From Marchantia polymorpha subsp. ruderalis (lineage: Eukaryota; Streptophyta; Marchantiopsida; Marchantiales; Marchantiaceae): a stretch of DNA of 64,000 nt. The translations under genes were made by a program, and so were the position numbers. How positions within the stretch are numbered: the first letter of the stretch is position 1; every line of letters starts with the position of its first letter. Location: the NCBI GenBank assembly GCA_037833965.1, contig AP031352.1, positions 15,604,501-15,668,500 on the forward strand, read 5' to 3'. This document shows, piece by piece, positions 1-13,600 of the stretch. Below the pieces are notes generated by a model. That model was given only the letters and a program-made list of their open reading frames with translations. It searched no databases and was not told where the DNA came from.

Positions 1-3000
1 GCCAACCTCGCTTCTTTCTTGAGCCAGAGAGGTCTACTCCTTGCTACGTGGTGTTTCAAGCCACATTTTGGTATCCTTCCTACACAGCAGATAATGATTG
101 ACTGCTTCAATTCCTTGTTGATAATATTTCCTTAATCGACAGAGAATTACATTAATGAAGAATAGGATTATATGAAACTTACCAAACTAATGTGTAACCT
201 ACAACTCTCCATTTTTTTTTTATTTTTTTTCTTTATTCATTTAAGAGTGATATTTAAACGAAAAATAATTATTTTATATTAAAATCTATAAATAAATAAG
301 GAAAAAGTAAATGAATGTATGTAAGATACATTAATTGATTACAACTATCCTAGTTTAATTTTTTACATGTAAATATAGAATATCTAGCTAACTTTTCTAA
401 ACACATCTGTCAGCAATTCAATAGTCCTTTACGGAACTACTTGCCCAAAGTTGCAATTCCAAAATATAAATGATATATATATATATGAAATAAATGTCAT
501 ATTATTGATCATATTGTGAAAATTAAATTCACAATATGTAACTTGATTAAGTCCAGTTTTATCTTCAAGGGTAATTTCTTATCATTTTTGGGAAATTTTC
601 TTCCAAAAAAGTAACAAATAAAATTTGGATATTCAATCAATATCAAGAAATGAATTAATATATATTTTTCTAATCAAGATCCATGTAAGAAAACATCTGA
701 GTAGTAACTCAATATCTCTCTCCTATCATAAAACATACAAGCTGTAGTTCTTTCTAATCATTCATTTATATTGAACCAGATGATATATGAATAGAATTTT
801 GGACTTATTATGCTACTAAAATCTAATCCAAACTCATCTCTAAAATTATTTCTTTGGAATTTCCAAGTCAAAATTTTTTTATCTATAATTTTCTTTAAAT
901 TATTTCAAATAATAAAAATTTTTGAAATTTTTATTTATGATGGAGATAATTATAGAATTTTACAAGTAGAAAAATATAAGATGCTAGATATCATATATGA
1001 TGCAATCATTAATAGAAGATCTTGATTTGAAATATTAAAAGTATTGCTTGCTGATATGACACACAAAAGTTATAGTTATTTGCCCATAGTTGGTGAAATG
1101 AACTTGTATAATTGTCTAGTTAGAGTTGATTTGTAATTTTGTTGTTATGTTATTACACATAAGCAACATAAAATTGCTTCTGATGTTGGAATTTATAATG
1201 TTTAAGAGTGACTTTATCATGTACGTAGTGAAGTGTGAAAATGTTTTTGAAGCTAGCTTTTAAAAAATTTGTATAATTTATTATACATTTATGATTATAC
1301 AAGATTTTGTGTGAATTTAAATATGAATACAAATTTATATATTTTTTTACAACTTTCAAAAGTTGAACATTTCATGTTGAGATTTCAATGTGTTCACAAG
1401 ATAATATACAAATAAAGAAAATGATTAGTGAAGTTCATGAGAAATTTAGAAGTTATTATAAAGATTAAAAAATCATTGATGATGATCGATGATTTTTACA
1501 ATTAACACAATACATTAATAAATTTATTTATCAAATAGTGTGAATCAAATTACGTAATATGCTAAATCAGTTTTTAACATAAAATTTTTGCACTAAAAAA
1601 ATCAATTGTGCAATATATTTAATACAAAGTTTGATCTCGAGTTCAATCAACATCTTGAGCCATCAACACATTAGATTATATCCCAGCACATGACTAGCAA
1701 ACATATGATTAATTATAGTCATTTGAGATTATTTGAATAACATCTTACTATTTATTGCATAAAAATATAAGGTGTTAATCAAACATTCATAAAGAACTAT
1801 TAAAAAAAAACAGAGAATAATGATGTGAATGTTTATACATTATGAAATTTTGTAACGTGCAAACTAATTATCAATATAGATATGAATATCATCCTTCCAC
1901 CCTCTTGATTTGCTTTTCCCACCTCAATTCACTTAATTCACCACTCCCCTTTAATTCTCACCGCCTCCGTCTTTGCTTTTCTGATTTCTCACCAATCCTT
2001 ATACCGCCACGCCATTATACTTCCTTCCGAGTCTACTTACAACAATGCCCATGCGTATGTACAACATCCTGTCATTCATCTCTATAGCATCATCAAGCCA
2101 TTCGATTACAAGACGGACGTCTAATTGTTGCAATACTACATCGTCTTATTGATGGGCAGTGTGGGGGAATCGTAGAAGTTGGGATCAGGGCGAGACGTCA
2201 GGGAGGTAGGTAGGCGCCAAGGATACGTAGAAAGGTGTCGGGGAAGGGGAGGAGCGTGGGAGAAGCAAATGAGCAGGGTGGGAGTATCAGCTCCTACATA
2301 TATTGACATATGAAAGAGAGTGATACTATTTGTATTAAAAAAGATAAATTTTCTTTCATGGATGTTAATTACAAGGAGAATGATTATTATGTGTAAAATG
2401 ATGAGACACAAGGTTCAGTATAAATTAAGCAAAATCATGAACGAAAGAGATTAGAAATATTTACTATTAATGACAAGCTTCAAAGAAAAAAATCAAATGA
2501 AAAAAATCAATCAAAATTATCTTTTAAGTAATCATCATATTGTACTAATGAGTAAATTTTTGCAAGCTCAGATATCAACTGACTTATTCAATTATGAAAT
2601 ATTGGTATTTTGTCAAATTTAATAAAAATGGGTTGATAAATAGGAAAAAATAGCTTTGTTTTCCCAAAAACACTAGTGAATTTGGAGCGCATCTTAATCT
2701 TGATACATAATCATCGACTTGTAAATAAGGTTGATACAAAATCATTGCATAATCTCAATAATATATTAGATCTTTGATATCAATTTATAAAATATTTGGT
2801 GTTTAGGTTTTTTAAACATTTTTTTTAATAAACAAAAACATATCATATACATATGCTTGAGGAATTTTTGCTCAAAATTTAGCAAGGTGATTTTATGAGA
2901 TTTTTTTTGAGAGAAATATAAAAACTAATGATATACTTGCTGGTTGAAAATTCTTTGTAAAATATCTCAAATATGGATAACAAAAAAAATGGATTGTGAC

Positions 3001-3123
3001 ATACTTGATGATTAAATAATTTATAAAAAAATTGACGATTTGAAATATATGATATTTTATTAAAAGTATAATAAATACATCTATTAACTATTTGTAAATT
3101 TTGAACAATACTAAACAAATCAA
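1..3123. other. AT-rich intergenic stretch, no gene seen
   Basis: This stretch is strongly AT-rich with only short chance reading frames. I see no protein family, RNA gene or intact transposon. The one structured part is a diverged inverted repeat at 1872-2305, listed separately. A short (TA)n run lies near 474-486. Confidence 0.7.
1872..2305. repeat. Diverged inverted repeat, foldback-like
   Basis: The stretch starting CAATATAGATATG at 1872, followed by a pyrimidine-rich CCACC...TTTGCTT...CCCAC string, reappears in reverse complement ending at 2305. The clearest arms are about 1872-1924 and 2252-2305, with roughly 70 percent identity by eye. Weaker similarity continues inward through C-rich sequence. 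Both arms are far more C-rich than the surrounding AT-rich DNA. It could be an old foldback or MITE-type element. No target duplication was recognised. Confidence 0.4.
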
Positions 3124-3705
3124 AACTGTTAGGGTTTGGTATAATACTCTCATGGAATAACGTCTGTGGAGCATTGGATCAGCCTTGGACAGAAACTTTT
3201 GTCTATCATTAAACAAAGGCCGTGTCCAAGTCACTAAATTGTGTTTGCCAGGAGCCCCAGCATTTTCAATAGCTTTTCTCCCTGTAATTAACTCCAACAA
3301 CACCATCCCCAAGCTGTAAACATCAGACTTCAAAGTCAAGTGCCCAATCATAGTATATTCAGGTGCACAATATGAAATTAAGTTAACAAGATTCTGGTGA
3401 CGGAGGAGTCTGAGCATCAACACTTCAACCAGAAACTTCATGTCGCCCTGAAGTCCATTCGGATTGAGCTATTTCACCGCAACAACCTGGCCAATAATCT
3501 CCATACGACCCTTGTAGACACGACCAAAACCTCCTCCTCTCAAAAGGCACTCTGGTCTGAAGTTCTTGGTTCCAGCTGCAAGCTCCCGAAAGGTAAATGT
3601 TTGTGCGGCAATATGAGAGGCTCCATCCGCATTGGGAACCTCCTTCTTGGCATCAAAAGAACCTTTTTACTTTGGTATTATTATCGGAGTATGCTTTGGT
3701 AAGAT
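3124..3705 (-). pseudogene. Receptor-like cytoplasmic kinase (class VII, PBL-like) remnant
   Basis: Read on the minus strand from about 3705, the sequence gives a subdomain I-II region ([13 protein letters not shown], then a [10 protein letters not shown] glycine loop, then the VVAVK lysine), followed by FLVEVLML and NLVNLISYC. It then jumps straight to APEYTM and [19 protein letters not shown]. This is the order of RLCK-VII/PBL kinases, which phosphorylate immune and growth signalling partners at the plasma membrane. The centre of the kinase, with the HRD and DFG catalytic motifs, is missing (about 100 residues by family comparison). The codon after VVAVK is TAG (3469-3471) where relatives usually have CAG. 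The frame runs out after subdomain XI at about 3124. It cannot encode a working kinase. Confidence 0.8.
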
Positions 3706-4338
3706 TGTTGCCGCTCATATGCAAGACTAAGATATTTGATGGAAAGAGCTCGGTCCGTTAAAATTCGATTGACTCACTTGAAACGAAACGTTCACTTCAT
3801 CGGCTATGAAGTTAACTCCAGATATTGGATGTTTGCAAATATGTTTGAATTAGAATATTTGTTATAGGTGTCTAGTCCATGTGTAATTTGTATTTGTATA
3901 TATATACAAGATGTGAAAAATATGCAAATATAAAATAGAACAATATATTTCAATCGCAAAGTAAAACAAAACACTTTTAATTAATCTATTGAATTCAATA
4001 TACGATAAAAAATTGCTTATAATCTTAATAACTAAAATTTGACTCAATCAAAACTTTTATTTGCAGCATTTCTAGGCAATGAGATTATCACAAAACATGT
4101 AAATAAACACAGTGCAATACAGACTCAAACATTAGTTTTTCTTTAACTCTAAACTGCTTAGTTAGGTACTCCAAGTTAGTACAACTAAAGTATTCCATAT
4201 CAAATGAGTATTTAGATCAAAATAAAAAAAAACAAATAACTTTACTTCTTCTTCTTTACATAGGATAACCACTAGTATCAATTGTAGAGGTGACTGATCA
4301 TAAAGTCATCATCGATCTCACAATCTTATCCCCAATCA
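3706..4338. other. AT-rich spacer between two gene remnants
   Basis: AT-rich DNA between the kinase and RING remnants. No gene, RNA or repeat boundary was recognised. Confidence 0.6.
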
Positions 4339-4730
4339 CTACTCGTCGGCCAAGAACCAACGACCATGCTCTATGTGACTACAAATTGGGCACTGCATTA
4401 TAGCCTTGGTCACAATAGCTGAAGCAATGCAATCTGCAACAATATGAAAAAATGTCAATTATTTTTCCATAATTTTAATGCTCACTATTGAACTTAGAAT
4501 CCACCTAAAGAAACCATGGAAGATAGCACACCAATTGTAAGAGCTCATCTTGTTGGCACTAGCATGATAACAAATCAGATTGTAAACATACCAAAATGAA
4601 TCACATGACCACAAGCGACTGTTGTGATGGATCTGGGTCCACCATTTATAACGCCATCCAAACATATGGAATACAAATGTGTCATAGGGTGATGTGAAGT
4701 TCTTACGGCACCATCCTCCTTTTTAACCTG
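4339..4730 (-). pseudogene. RING-finger E3 ligase fragment (RFI2-like), two exons
   Basis: Two exons can be read on the minus strand. Exon A (about 4730 to 4592) encodes YSICLDGV...SITTVACGHVIHF. Exon B (4433 to 4339) encodes DCIASAIVTKAIMQCPIC and ends FLADE then TAG. The intron 4434-4591 has a GTATGT donor and a TTGCAG acceptor, and splicing keeps frame (HF|DC). This matches plant RING proteins of the RFI2 type, where CxxC...CGHxFHxDCI...MQCPNC binds two zinc ions and recruits an E2. The first zinc ligand is lost: the expected CSIC reads YSIC (Tyr codon at 4671-4673, one base from TGT). The frame ends 12 residues after the last shown motif, and I see no convincing N-terminal exons. It is most likely a fragment or dying copy. 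A short expressed protein is not excluded. Confidence 0.65.
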
Positions 4731-7700
4731 ATTTAATCTCGCTTATGGATGAAATTCAAAAGCTGCTCTAGTGGTGTGAAGTTTGGTGGTTTCGTCCTCA
4801 CATAATACGAAATTCTCCATCTGCCTCTTTTCAAAGCTTTGAGAAGCACGCGTTTGTACTACATCAAGAGTGAATAAGATAATCAGGACCTTACCATTAC
4901 AAAAATTCATTCTAAATTCTGCTGGTTACAATCTCTGATGATCATGACTCGATGCAAAAACACACATATACGTGACTGACAGGTTTTTGTTAGTTAAAAT
5001 GCTGTACATAATATAAAAAACTCAATACTGCGCTCATCCGGACCAAAACCGTACAGCTTACCTCATATGTCAAACGAGCACGACGTGCAAGTGGTCCAAG
5101 TTTTAAATTGATTAATATAGAACTCACTGAATCCGCCATCACGTCACCCTCCTGTAATACCCGGACCGTCAAACTCCCAATATCCGGTTGCGATTATATC
5201 ACCTTGCAGTGATATAATCTCTACTTTCTGCTGAAGCCAAATATTTATTGCTTCAAAAGTATTGGCAAGTGTCAACAGAGATGACGCTTGTCTCAAAAAA
5301 TTCAAGTAAGAAAAAAGGTTTCCAAAGAAGAAAACAAGTTTTGCTAGAGCAAGAAAGCAGCTCCTAACTCGTAAGAGGGAACTTGATTCTCAAATAAACC
5401 CGTGTATAAAAGAATACTGAAAGAAGAAAGAAAGCCCTTTTCAATGGTATAAGAAATGTAGTCTCTGATAACAAGTCCCAGGATTCTGATTTCAGACAAA
5501 CCAAAAAGAAAGACTTAACCTGGTGATCAAATAATAGGTCGGTCGCTGTAAAAAATTATATCCACAGTCCAAATCAGATTATTATTCTTATTTCGATTAT
5601 GTTGAATCCACTCTTCAATGAAGAAGATTGGATTTGTGTCACATCAAGCTTAATAGGCGAAGGTCACTAGTATCCGGAAATTTTATCAGATTTTTTCGCA
5701 GAAAACGACTAGAATCATCCAAATTTGACAAAAAAACATGAAATTTGAGGGTCTTTACTGCCGAAGTACCGGACTTCACCACTTTCCAAATATTATAAAT
5801 TGAGCAGGAGAGTTAGATTTCAGAAATACTTCATTCAAAATGCAATAAAAGCTTGTAACGGCAAAACCTTATCAAGGCGGTTTGGACTTGGGAAAATGGG
5901 ATGCACTCCAAGAATCGACTAATCCTTTCTTTGGATTGAGAGAATGGAGTACCATCAAAATCAACATCCAATATTTTATTCAGCCTCTATCGTGAGAGAA
6001 AGCTTTTAATTCTATTTAATTTAAGTATGACAAAGCTCAACTACTTAGTGTAGCAAGTTACCTAGAGGATTGGATCAAACAACACCTTCCTCAGAATATA
6101 AATGAGTCCATCTCATAACTTATTCAGCGAATGACTTCTGTAAAGTAGAGCCAAAGGGAGGAGGTTGGTTTAAAAGCTATGAATTTGAATATGTTTAGCG
6201 GTGAAGATCTCGATTACTCCGAAGATGGTTTAAGAGAAACGTTTCACGAGGACTTGAATGAAGACAGTCCAAGCAAATTGATGAAGGGTAATTCTTCTGC
6301 ATAACTAAACCCTAAAACAGAAACCCATGCGAAACCCTTTCTGATTTTCTGATTTGATGGTGTCGACCAGTTTTGCGTTGACAAAGGCGTGCATGTTCTT
6401 TGGATAACATAAAATTCGCTGTACGGTAGATGCCGCACTCTGTCGTCACAATTGCCAATGAAAAAGGTCAATCACGATCTCGGTTTTCTTGAACCTAATC
6501 AGCTGTAGATGAGCTTGGCACTTTGTCTCTGACTTGTCTTTCTAGGTCCAAGATTAGGGAGGTGTAATGAAAGGAGGTTAAGGAATTATTTCAGATAGGA
6601 AAGGAATCAAGAGGATCGGCAGCTCGCCTTAGGATCAATGTACTCTAGCGGGTCGACCTGTGAATGCACAATCGATGCCATTCGGAATGCGACTTCTCCG
6701 ACCAATGAGGCGTCATGTTCTACAAGAGGAGCAGTTTTAATAGGTCAAGATTTTTCACTACATACAACATACGGACCATCGGTGTACGTAACCATACGCC
6801 ATGCACCTACGAACCTGGAAGCAATACAGCTCAGAGCAATTCGTTTACTGATATCAGGAACCAAATTACAGATCAAGCATGAACAGATATTGTAGGTCTT
6901 TCCTGGAATTCAAAGGACTATAACACTAAGAGCAAGCAACAGGTACACATACAAAAAATTTGCACTTTCGGTATCCCAGCTCTCTCGTGGATGCTACATG
7001 GACATTCCAAACCTTCGGAGATTAAAACGGGGGATACGACTCCTCTACTTGAAAATTCATAGGTTTATGGCAGATCCTTGAAACAGGCTGCTCCCAATCG
7101 TCCGTGCTCCAGTCCTGGCCACAAAAGCAGCAAGGATATCTCCTCAGCTACTTTCGGTGTTCGTGTTGGAGGCACGTCATTTACAGATAGAATAGCCTTT
7201 GTCAATCAGAAGAAGAGAAAAGTAGATAATTCTTTCTTGAGCTAATCATCTTGGCTAGTCTACACCATCTTGAATATGGTGAACTCGACGTATATGACAA
7301 ATAGCAATATTAACAGATAAAAACGTGAAAAAACAAAAAGAACCATACAAAAAGCAATACAACACAGGCCAGTTCATTCACAATCTGAAAGGTTATATTA
7401 TTAAATGGGTGCAAAAGTTGTCATAGTTTGTAGATCGATCAATCCTCTGGGCCCAATACTATCACAGACTGTACGTTTCTATAGAAGTGGATATTCGACA
7501 CCATAAGGCTTACTCCTTGCTACGCAATACCAATTATAGCTAATGTACTCAGCCCTAACTCCGCCGACAAACTTGATATTCGATATCAAAGAAGTGCGTC
7601 CTTAATAAGTTTTTAGTTTAGTGGTAACGAAGCATGAGACTAGTTGTCACTGTAGATCAGAAAACAGGCGAGGTCGTTGAAAGGAGTGACTGAAGAACTC

Positions 7701-10655
7701 TTCAAAAACTGGCTGACCAAGAACAAGACACATCATCTCGTTTAGATCTTCGCATTTCCTGCCGTCCTAGCTCATCCTCCAGGGTTCTTTTCATCACAAT
7801 TAGACGTCAATACGTTTGAGACCTCATTGCAAAATGAACTGAATACGGTTGGGAACGAAGAAGCAAGACGTTCATGTACGGACAACCGTGATGCCCAATA
7901 CCTAAAAGTGAATACAAAACATTCAAGTCAAGCAAGATTTCTGGAGTGTCTGTACTCGCACATGATGAATCATTATAATCAATCAACGGCCATTTTACTC
8001 CCCAAATTCGACCATCTCATAGAACCCTTAGAGAAGTTAACCTGAAGATATCAACCCTTTGACAATCGGATCAAATTGTAGTCACCTGGACGAACTCCCA
8101 GGCTAGTCTTCGACCACCCTTGAAAGAAAAACCTAGACTCATGTCTTCAGGGAATCTAAACTCACACCAAAGAGATTCATGGAAGCCTTGATCCTACTTA
8201 GCGAGAACCAATTTGCATAACGGCATCTTTCAACAATTTCAACGCGTTTGATTCGAATACAGACTGTGACCCTTCTGACTTACCCTTGAATAAAAAGCAC
8301 AGCAAAAATGTACCAATAGAAAAAAAGTTGAAGTAATTTAAGGAACACTACACAAACTAAACAGTCTAACTCGCTAAATTCTACCTCATAAGCATTACAT
8401 GGGAGGCTCTCATTTCTTCTACTAACGCTCTTGAAAAGAAATTCGACTACTTATGAACGATACCTTGACGTGTCACAACTAGAATATGATACTATCAACA
8501 TCAAATGCTTTCCGCATGATCAGATTATAGTGAAGAACCAGGCCCTACCAAAGGCTTTCAAGTCGCATATCGACAACATATGGCTAATGTCAGCAATAGC
8601 TAGCGGGTCTTGCTGCGTCGGACTAAACACTAATGAGAGCGTAATAAGCGCAATTTTTCTTGAATAGTGAAGGGGAATCCACTTTAGCAGGGCCTGCCCT
8701 CACAACACAACGGACTTCACAAATAGCCAAACCCCAAACCCACGTAGAGTAAAAACATAGACGGCATTAGACTGAGACTGCCATCAAGACTTTCGGAACC
8801 TAAGTCATAAATCCTTTTGAGGAAAGTTGTCTTATGTCCGATCTTCTCGCAGGTTGTCAAAGAAAGAGGCTCTTTTTACACAAAGCTTTAACCTCAGACC
8901 ATTGGCCTGGCGTCCCCTGTATACTTCGCTACCCTTCATCTGAAATGATCTCAAACCTTCTGGTTGACAGTGGCTTCAAGGAGCCAAAGCAACACCCTCC
9001 AACCTTGTAGTACATAACCTCGTATGTGAAGAACCAGAATAAATGTAGAGAGTATTTGATTCCACAGAGATTCGAAATTGCCAGCCCGGTAGTGGGGCAG
9101 ACAAGGCCTCTGAGCTTGGCTACTCGCAGCATTTCTACGTGGAAAATAAACCTGCTACCTGCTAACCCCTGTAGCATTCATCAGCAGCCTGGTCATGATA
9201 AAGAGAGTAATATGTCAAATAAAGAGCAAACAGGGAAAGGCGAATGAACAGCGACTAATCCCTACATACATCAAGTAAAAAGTCCATTTTTCTCTCCACT
9301 CTAGAAGTCATCCTGTAATGATATTAGCCACTGTTTAACTCAACCAAAGCGTCTGATACTGTTGGACCACCCTAAAATCTACTGCTTCTTTATGCGGCAA
9401 TAAAACTTTTGAAGCCGTGACTGCTGTGCAGTGATATCAGGTGTACCTGAAATGTTACAACTGAGAAAATGCGAAAGTCTAAGAATCTTACTACTCTCTC
9501 CATACCCTCTTTTATGATCTATTTCTTAAGCTACGGAGGAAGGCGTAACCCCAGAATGCAGTTTCTATTGACTATTGTAAATACGAAGGACAGTAATCCG
9601 AGATGACTTCATCTCAATACACACTCAAAGAAGCAAGTAGATTTAGTTCAATAAGATAGTGCCAATGTGAGATGCAGTCCCACACGCTTCCTAAGAATAA
9701 TATGGAAGCGATGACACGTTCATGCAGTGTAAAAACACCTCCAAACCTACAGGAAATGAACGATTATTCTCATCCAAAGATATGAAGTTGGCCTTTGGCT
9801 GCTAGAGTAAACTTAAAACAGCGACTTGTACCCATGTCTTAGGTTGAAACCATGTCTCCACTCCCTTTCTATCTCCCTATTCAATCGCACATATTACTCT
9901 TCAAAGACAGGTGATTATCGTCACAGGTTGTACACTGCATGAAAGTGTCTTGACTGGACAATACATCAGGTTTAAGAATCACGAATTGTAGGTTCCTTAT
10001 TATCGATCCAATCTACGAGGAAGAACGAAGTCTAGTAATTTCGAGAATAGCTAGAAGTCTTATTGACAAAGGAGCTCCGAAGATTGCTTCAGGTAAAACT
10101 TAAGTGATAAAAAAATACAGGTAGAGTCGAAATGGTGTTGTGCGAAATATGATGGATGAGTATACCTTTAAGTTTGACTAAGTTCTGCTAAGTGAAGTTG
10201 TCAGCGCCATAAAGAAGAGGATCAATTTCCATTGACTGAAAGGTGGTTGTTATTTGTATCCTTCTTCTGCATATTTCCTTCAGCGTACACAGATGGCAAA
10301 CCTCATTTCCAACCAAATACACGGTGTCAGAAGAAAAATAAACGACAGACTTCAGATTAGTTCCAAAACCTGAGAAAAAAGCAGAGAGAAGAAAGCGCTT
10401 CCCCGTCATAAGTTCTAACAACACATACAAGAATGATGGAAAGACATATGCAAGCAGGAAAAAGAAGTGAAATGTCACTTGCAAATACAGGTGAAAGAAA
10501 TAACGAAGGACACTTTTTACATTTCGTATCGCTTGACACAACGCCATGTAAGGACTGCAAAGAAAGCTTATTACGGGCTAGAACCCTCATTTTTGCCGAT
10601 ATCCCAGGCATAAGGTGAGCATACTGTATCTGAGAGACTTACACCTGTCAGATTA
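4731..10655. other. 6-kb compositionally distinct stretch, no recognised gene
   Basis: Base composition shifts here from very AT-rich to more balanced, with many CpG dinucleotides, and stays so up to the RING ligase gene. Reading frames are all short. Some look faintly protein-like without matching a family I know: an acidic 41-residue frame at 6179-6304 (+), frames at 7827-8045 and 8431-8667 (+), and 8929-9177 (-). Part of the right end (about 10,200-10,655) may be the 3' untranslated region of the minus-strand RING ligase. No LTRs, TIRs or tandem arrays were seen. Old, heavily mutated gene or transposon sequence is the likeliest content. Confidence 0.5.
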
Positions 10656-13600
10656 CTAAGAGCTGACACCAAATACTCGAATGCGCTGCAAAATTTGTGT
10701 ACGACAAGAAGGGCAATCCCTCATGCCTTGCTTCTCATGCAATTCATTGCACTTGATACAAACCACCTGATGAGCACAAGGAAGAAAAACCACAGACATC
10801 TCCTCACACATGCACATAACACATTCTCTGTCCCTCCGCACGTCTCTACGTGCCAGACCCTCTGACATTTCCTGCAATGCTAGCAGTTCTCGATGCAGCC
10901 GAATGTTGGTCTCTTTCAGACTCTGCATGTTGCTTAATTCCATCATGTGCGGGGTGACTGCGACTCCTGGACCCCAGCGAGAGGTAGCCAATTGCGCTGC
11001 TTCTGCTGTGGTTCTCATTTGTGCAATTTCACATTCCAAACGTTGCATGTCATCCCTGTGTCTCTGGTAATTTGATTCTGATTTCCTCCTCAGAGAATCT
11101 TCTCTCCTCTTAGCCGCAACCTCTGCTTGCTCCTTGGCTCGTCTTTCGTTGTCAGCACGTAAAGTGGCTTCTTCTTTGGCCTTTTCCTCTTGCCTCCATC
11201 TCACCTAGACATTGAATTCAACAGCCAAAAAGCGATGAGAAACAGCAATGCTCACGAGATCTGAGCAACTATTCGCCGGAGATAGAATCAGATTAAGCAG
11301 CTGATTCCTTAACCTCCTAAAGACAAGCCAATAGATTGGGAAAGATAGGAGGAAGATACCTCGGCTTGTTGTTGTCGTTCTTTGACCTGCAATAGTTGCT
11401 GTTGGAGTACAGCATATTTCCTTTTCTCGTCAGAGAGCTCTTCTTGCAGCTTAGACTTTTGTTTCTCCCACGCCTGAGCTCGCTTTGCATACTTCCTCTC
11501 CCTTTTGGTAAGGTCTTGACAAGAAGCGAGAGATTCTGCAGCACTCAACTTTGCAGCTTCCATCTCGGCTCGGAGTTCTGCATTTTCAGCTTCCAGTTTG
11601 CGCACAGTGGCATTTGCCCGATCTGCCTGGCCACTAGCTTTTCTCAATGCAGTCTCTAAATCTGCTTGTTTTTTCGTAGCACTATCTTCCGAAGCCTGCT
11701 TTTCCTTCTTCAGTCGATTTGCTTCCTCGCGCTCCAGTCTCAGAGCCTTCAACTCTTGCAGATCACTCGTTAGTTTTCTTACAGCCTGCATGACTTTCTG
11801 TTTGGCCCACTCATTCCGCTCGTGAATCTGCGTTTCAAGCTCTCTGATATGCGCTTCAAGCTCTCTTACACGTTGCAGGAGCTTCATAATCATATCGTCT
11901 CGTTGATCTTCCATATCACCTTTCTCAATGACTAAAGTTTCTTTGGTAGAAAGCATATTCTCTGAAACCTCCTTCACAACCTCTGAGACTACCTTCGCTA
12001 TCTGGCCAACTTGAACCTTTTCCGCAGCACCCGTGGCACCGTCGGCAGAAGAACAGTTCTTAGTTAGAGAAGATGAATCATTAAAAACCTGTGATCCGAC
12101 ACTCTCCTTAGCAGTATGAGCGTCCCCTGAACCTAGCTTCCCTGAAGTGCTTGAAGTTTCTTCAACAGCAACAGAAGAACTTGAACTATCAGATGTTTTA
12201 CAACTAACATCACCTTTAGAGAAAGCAGGTGAGTTCGTAACTTCCGTAGGTGCATCAGGAGGTTTCTGTGGACACAAAGAACCAGTTGTTAATGGTAATT
12301 CACAAACGTCAACTTGTTTGGCAGATTCAGGGGGATGGTTGCTTGCGCTGAGAAGTGTCTCTCCTGTGACTTTCTTATCCACCATTTCTAAGGATGGATC
12401 CTCAAACTGGTGAAGAGGTTCTCCAGCATTTGCACAAGAGTCTGCATTGGACTCCTGACTATTGAAACTAAGAGTAGATGCATCGCTGATGGTTCTGACC
12501 AGTTCCCCATCCCGAGACCCCTGGTTTTGCTCTGGAGTCAAGCTTGATGTAGCTGAGTGAGGAGTATTATCTCCTTCCGGTACCTGCTTCCTGTCCTCCT
12601 TCGGATTGATGCCAGCTGCATCCGACCGTGGACTACAAGACTGTGAAATTTCAGAATTTGCAGACACCTCGAAATTCGCTGATGTTTGGCCATCTGATCT
12701 GGATACCGAGCAAATGTTGACGTTGATTACTGAAGGAGACCCTTTTGCGGCACACACGGAAGGGAGAGGCGGTAGAGACAAGCAGGGAGTGGGAGTAGCA
12801 GAGGAAGATGATGATATTGTTGGATGTTGGGAGCCTCCTTTCGCAATTAAAAAAGAGGACTCGAGAGGGATATGGCTGATTGAAGCTTTCGGTAATTTCA
12901 CCTTACTGCTAGTCTTGGCTGAGCTAGACTGAGAAAGGTCTATGATAGACGCTTTCGTTTGTTCCATGCTAGAAGCTGGCCCTGCCAAGGGTTCCTTGAG
13001 GTTTTGAGTTGAGGATGCATCATCCGGGTCACATGCTAGGCGAAAGTTCAAATCACACATGAGCAGGCACCACATGGCATCCCCTCTGTTAAGTGCAGGT
13101 CGAACCTCTCTCAACTTTTGGACCATTTCCTTCAGCCCAGACCTTTGGAGCTCATTCAAATCAGCAAAGCTCCTGATTGCTTCATCCACCTCGGTCTTCT
13201 TGCCCGTCAGATAATCCAATGCATTTCCCACAATATTGGAAACTGCATCCTTACCGCCGTAGGGCCTACCTTGCCTTAGCACAGCCCTTAGTGCCTCGTC
13301 CGCATTATACCCACGGGACTCAATTTTACATATAGCTTCCTTGTACAACGAGTCTAGACTTTTCAAAAGAAGTTCTTCTAATTCCCCCTCAGTGCAATCG
13401 TCCCATTCATCTTCCTCGAGTTCATCAAAGTCTTCCTTTTCTTCACAACCATCACTGTCTTTGGGACCTTCCTTATGATGCTCAATCCACGTATCCCCTG
13501 GTTGAGATCCCTTCCGCGTTGTAAACCATCTCATCAGCTTCAAGTGCTCCTGGTAGAATTTGGAGGCCTCGATTGCTTTGCCAGAAGCCAAGCTCGTTCC

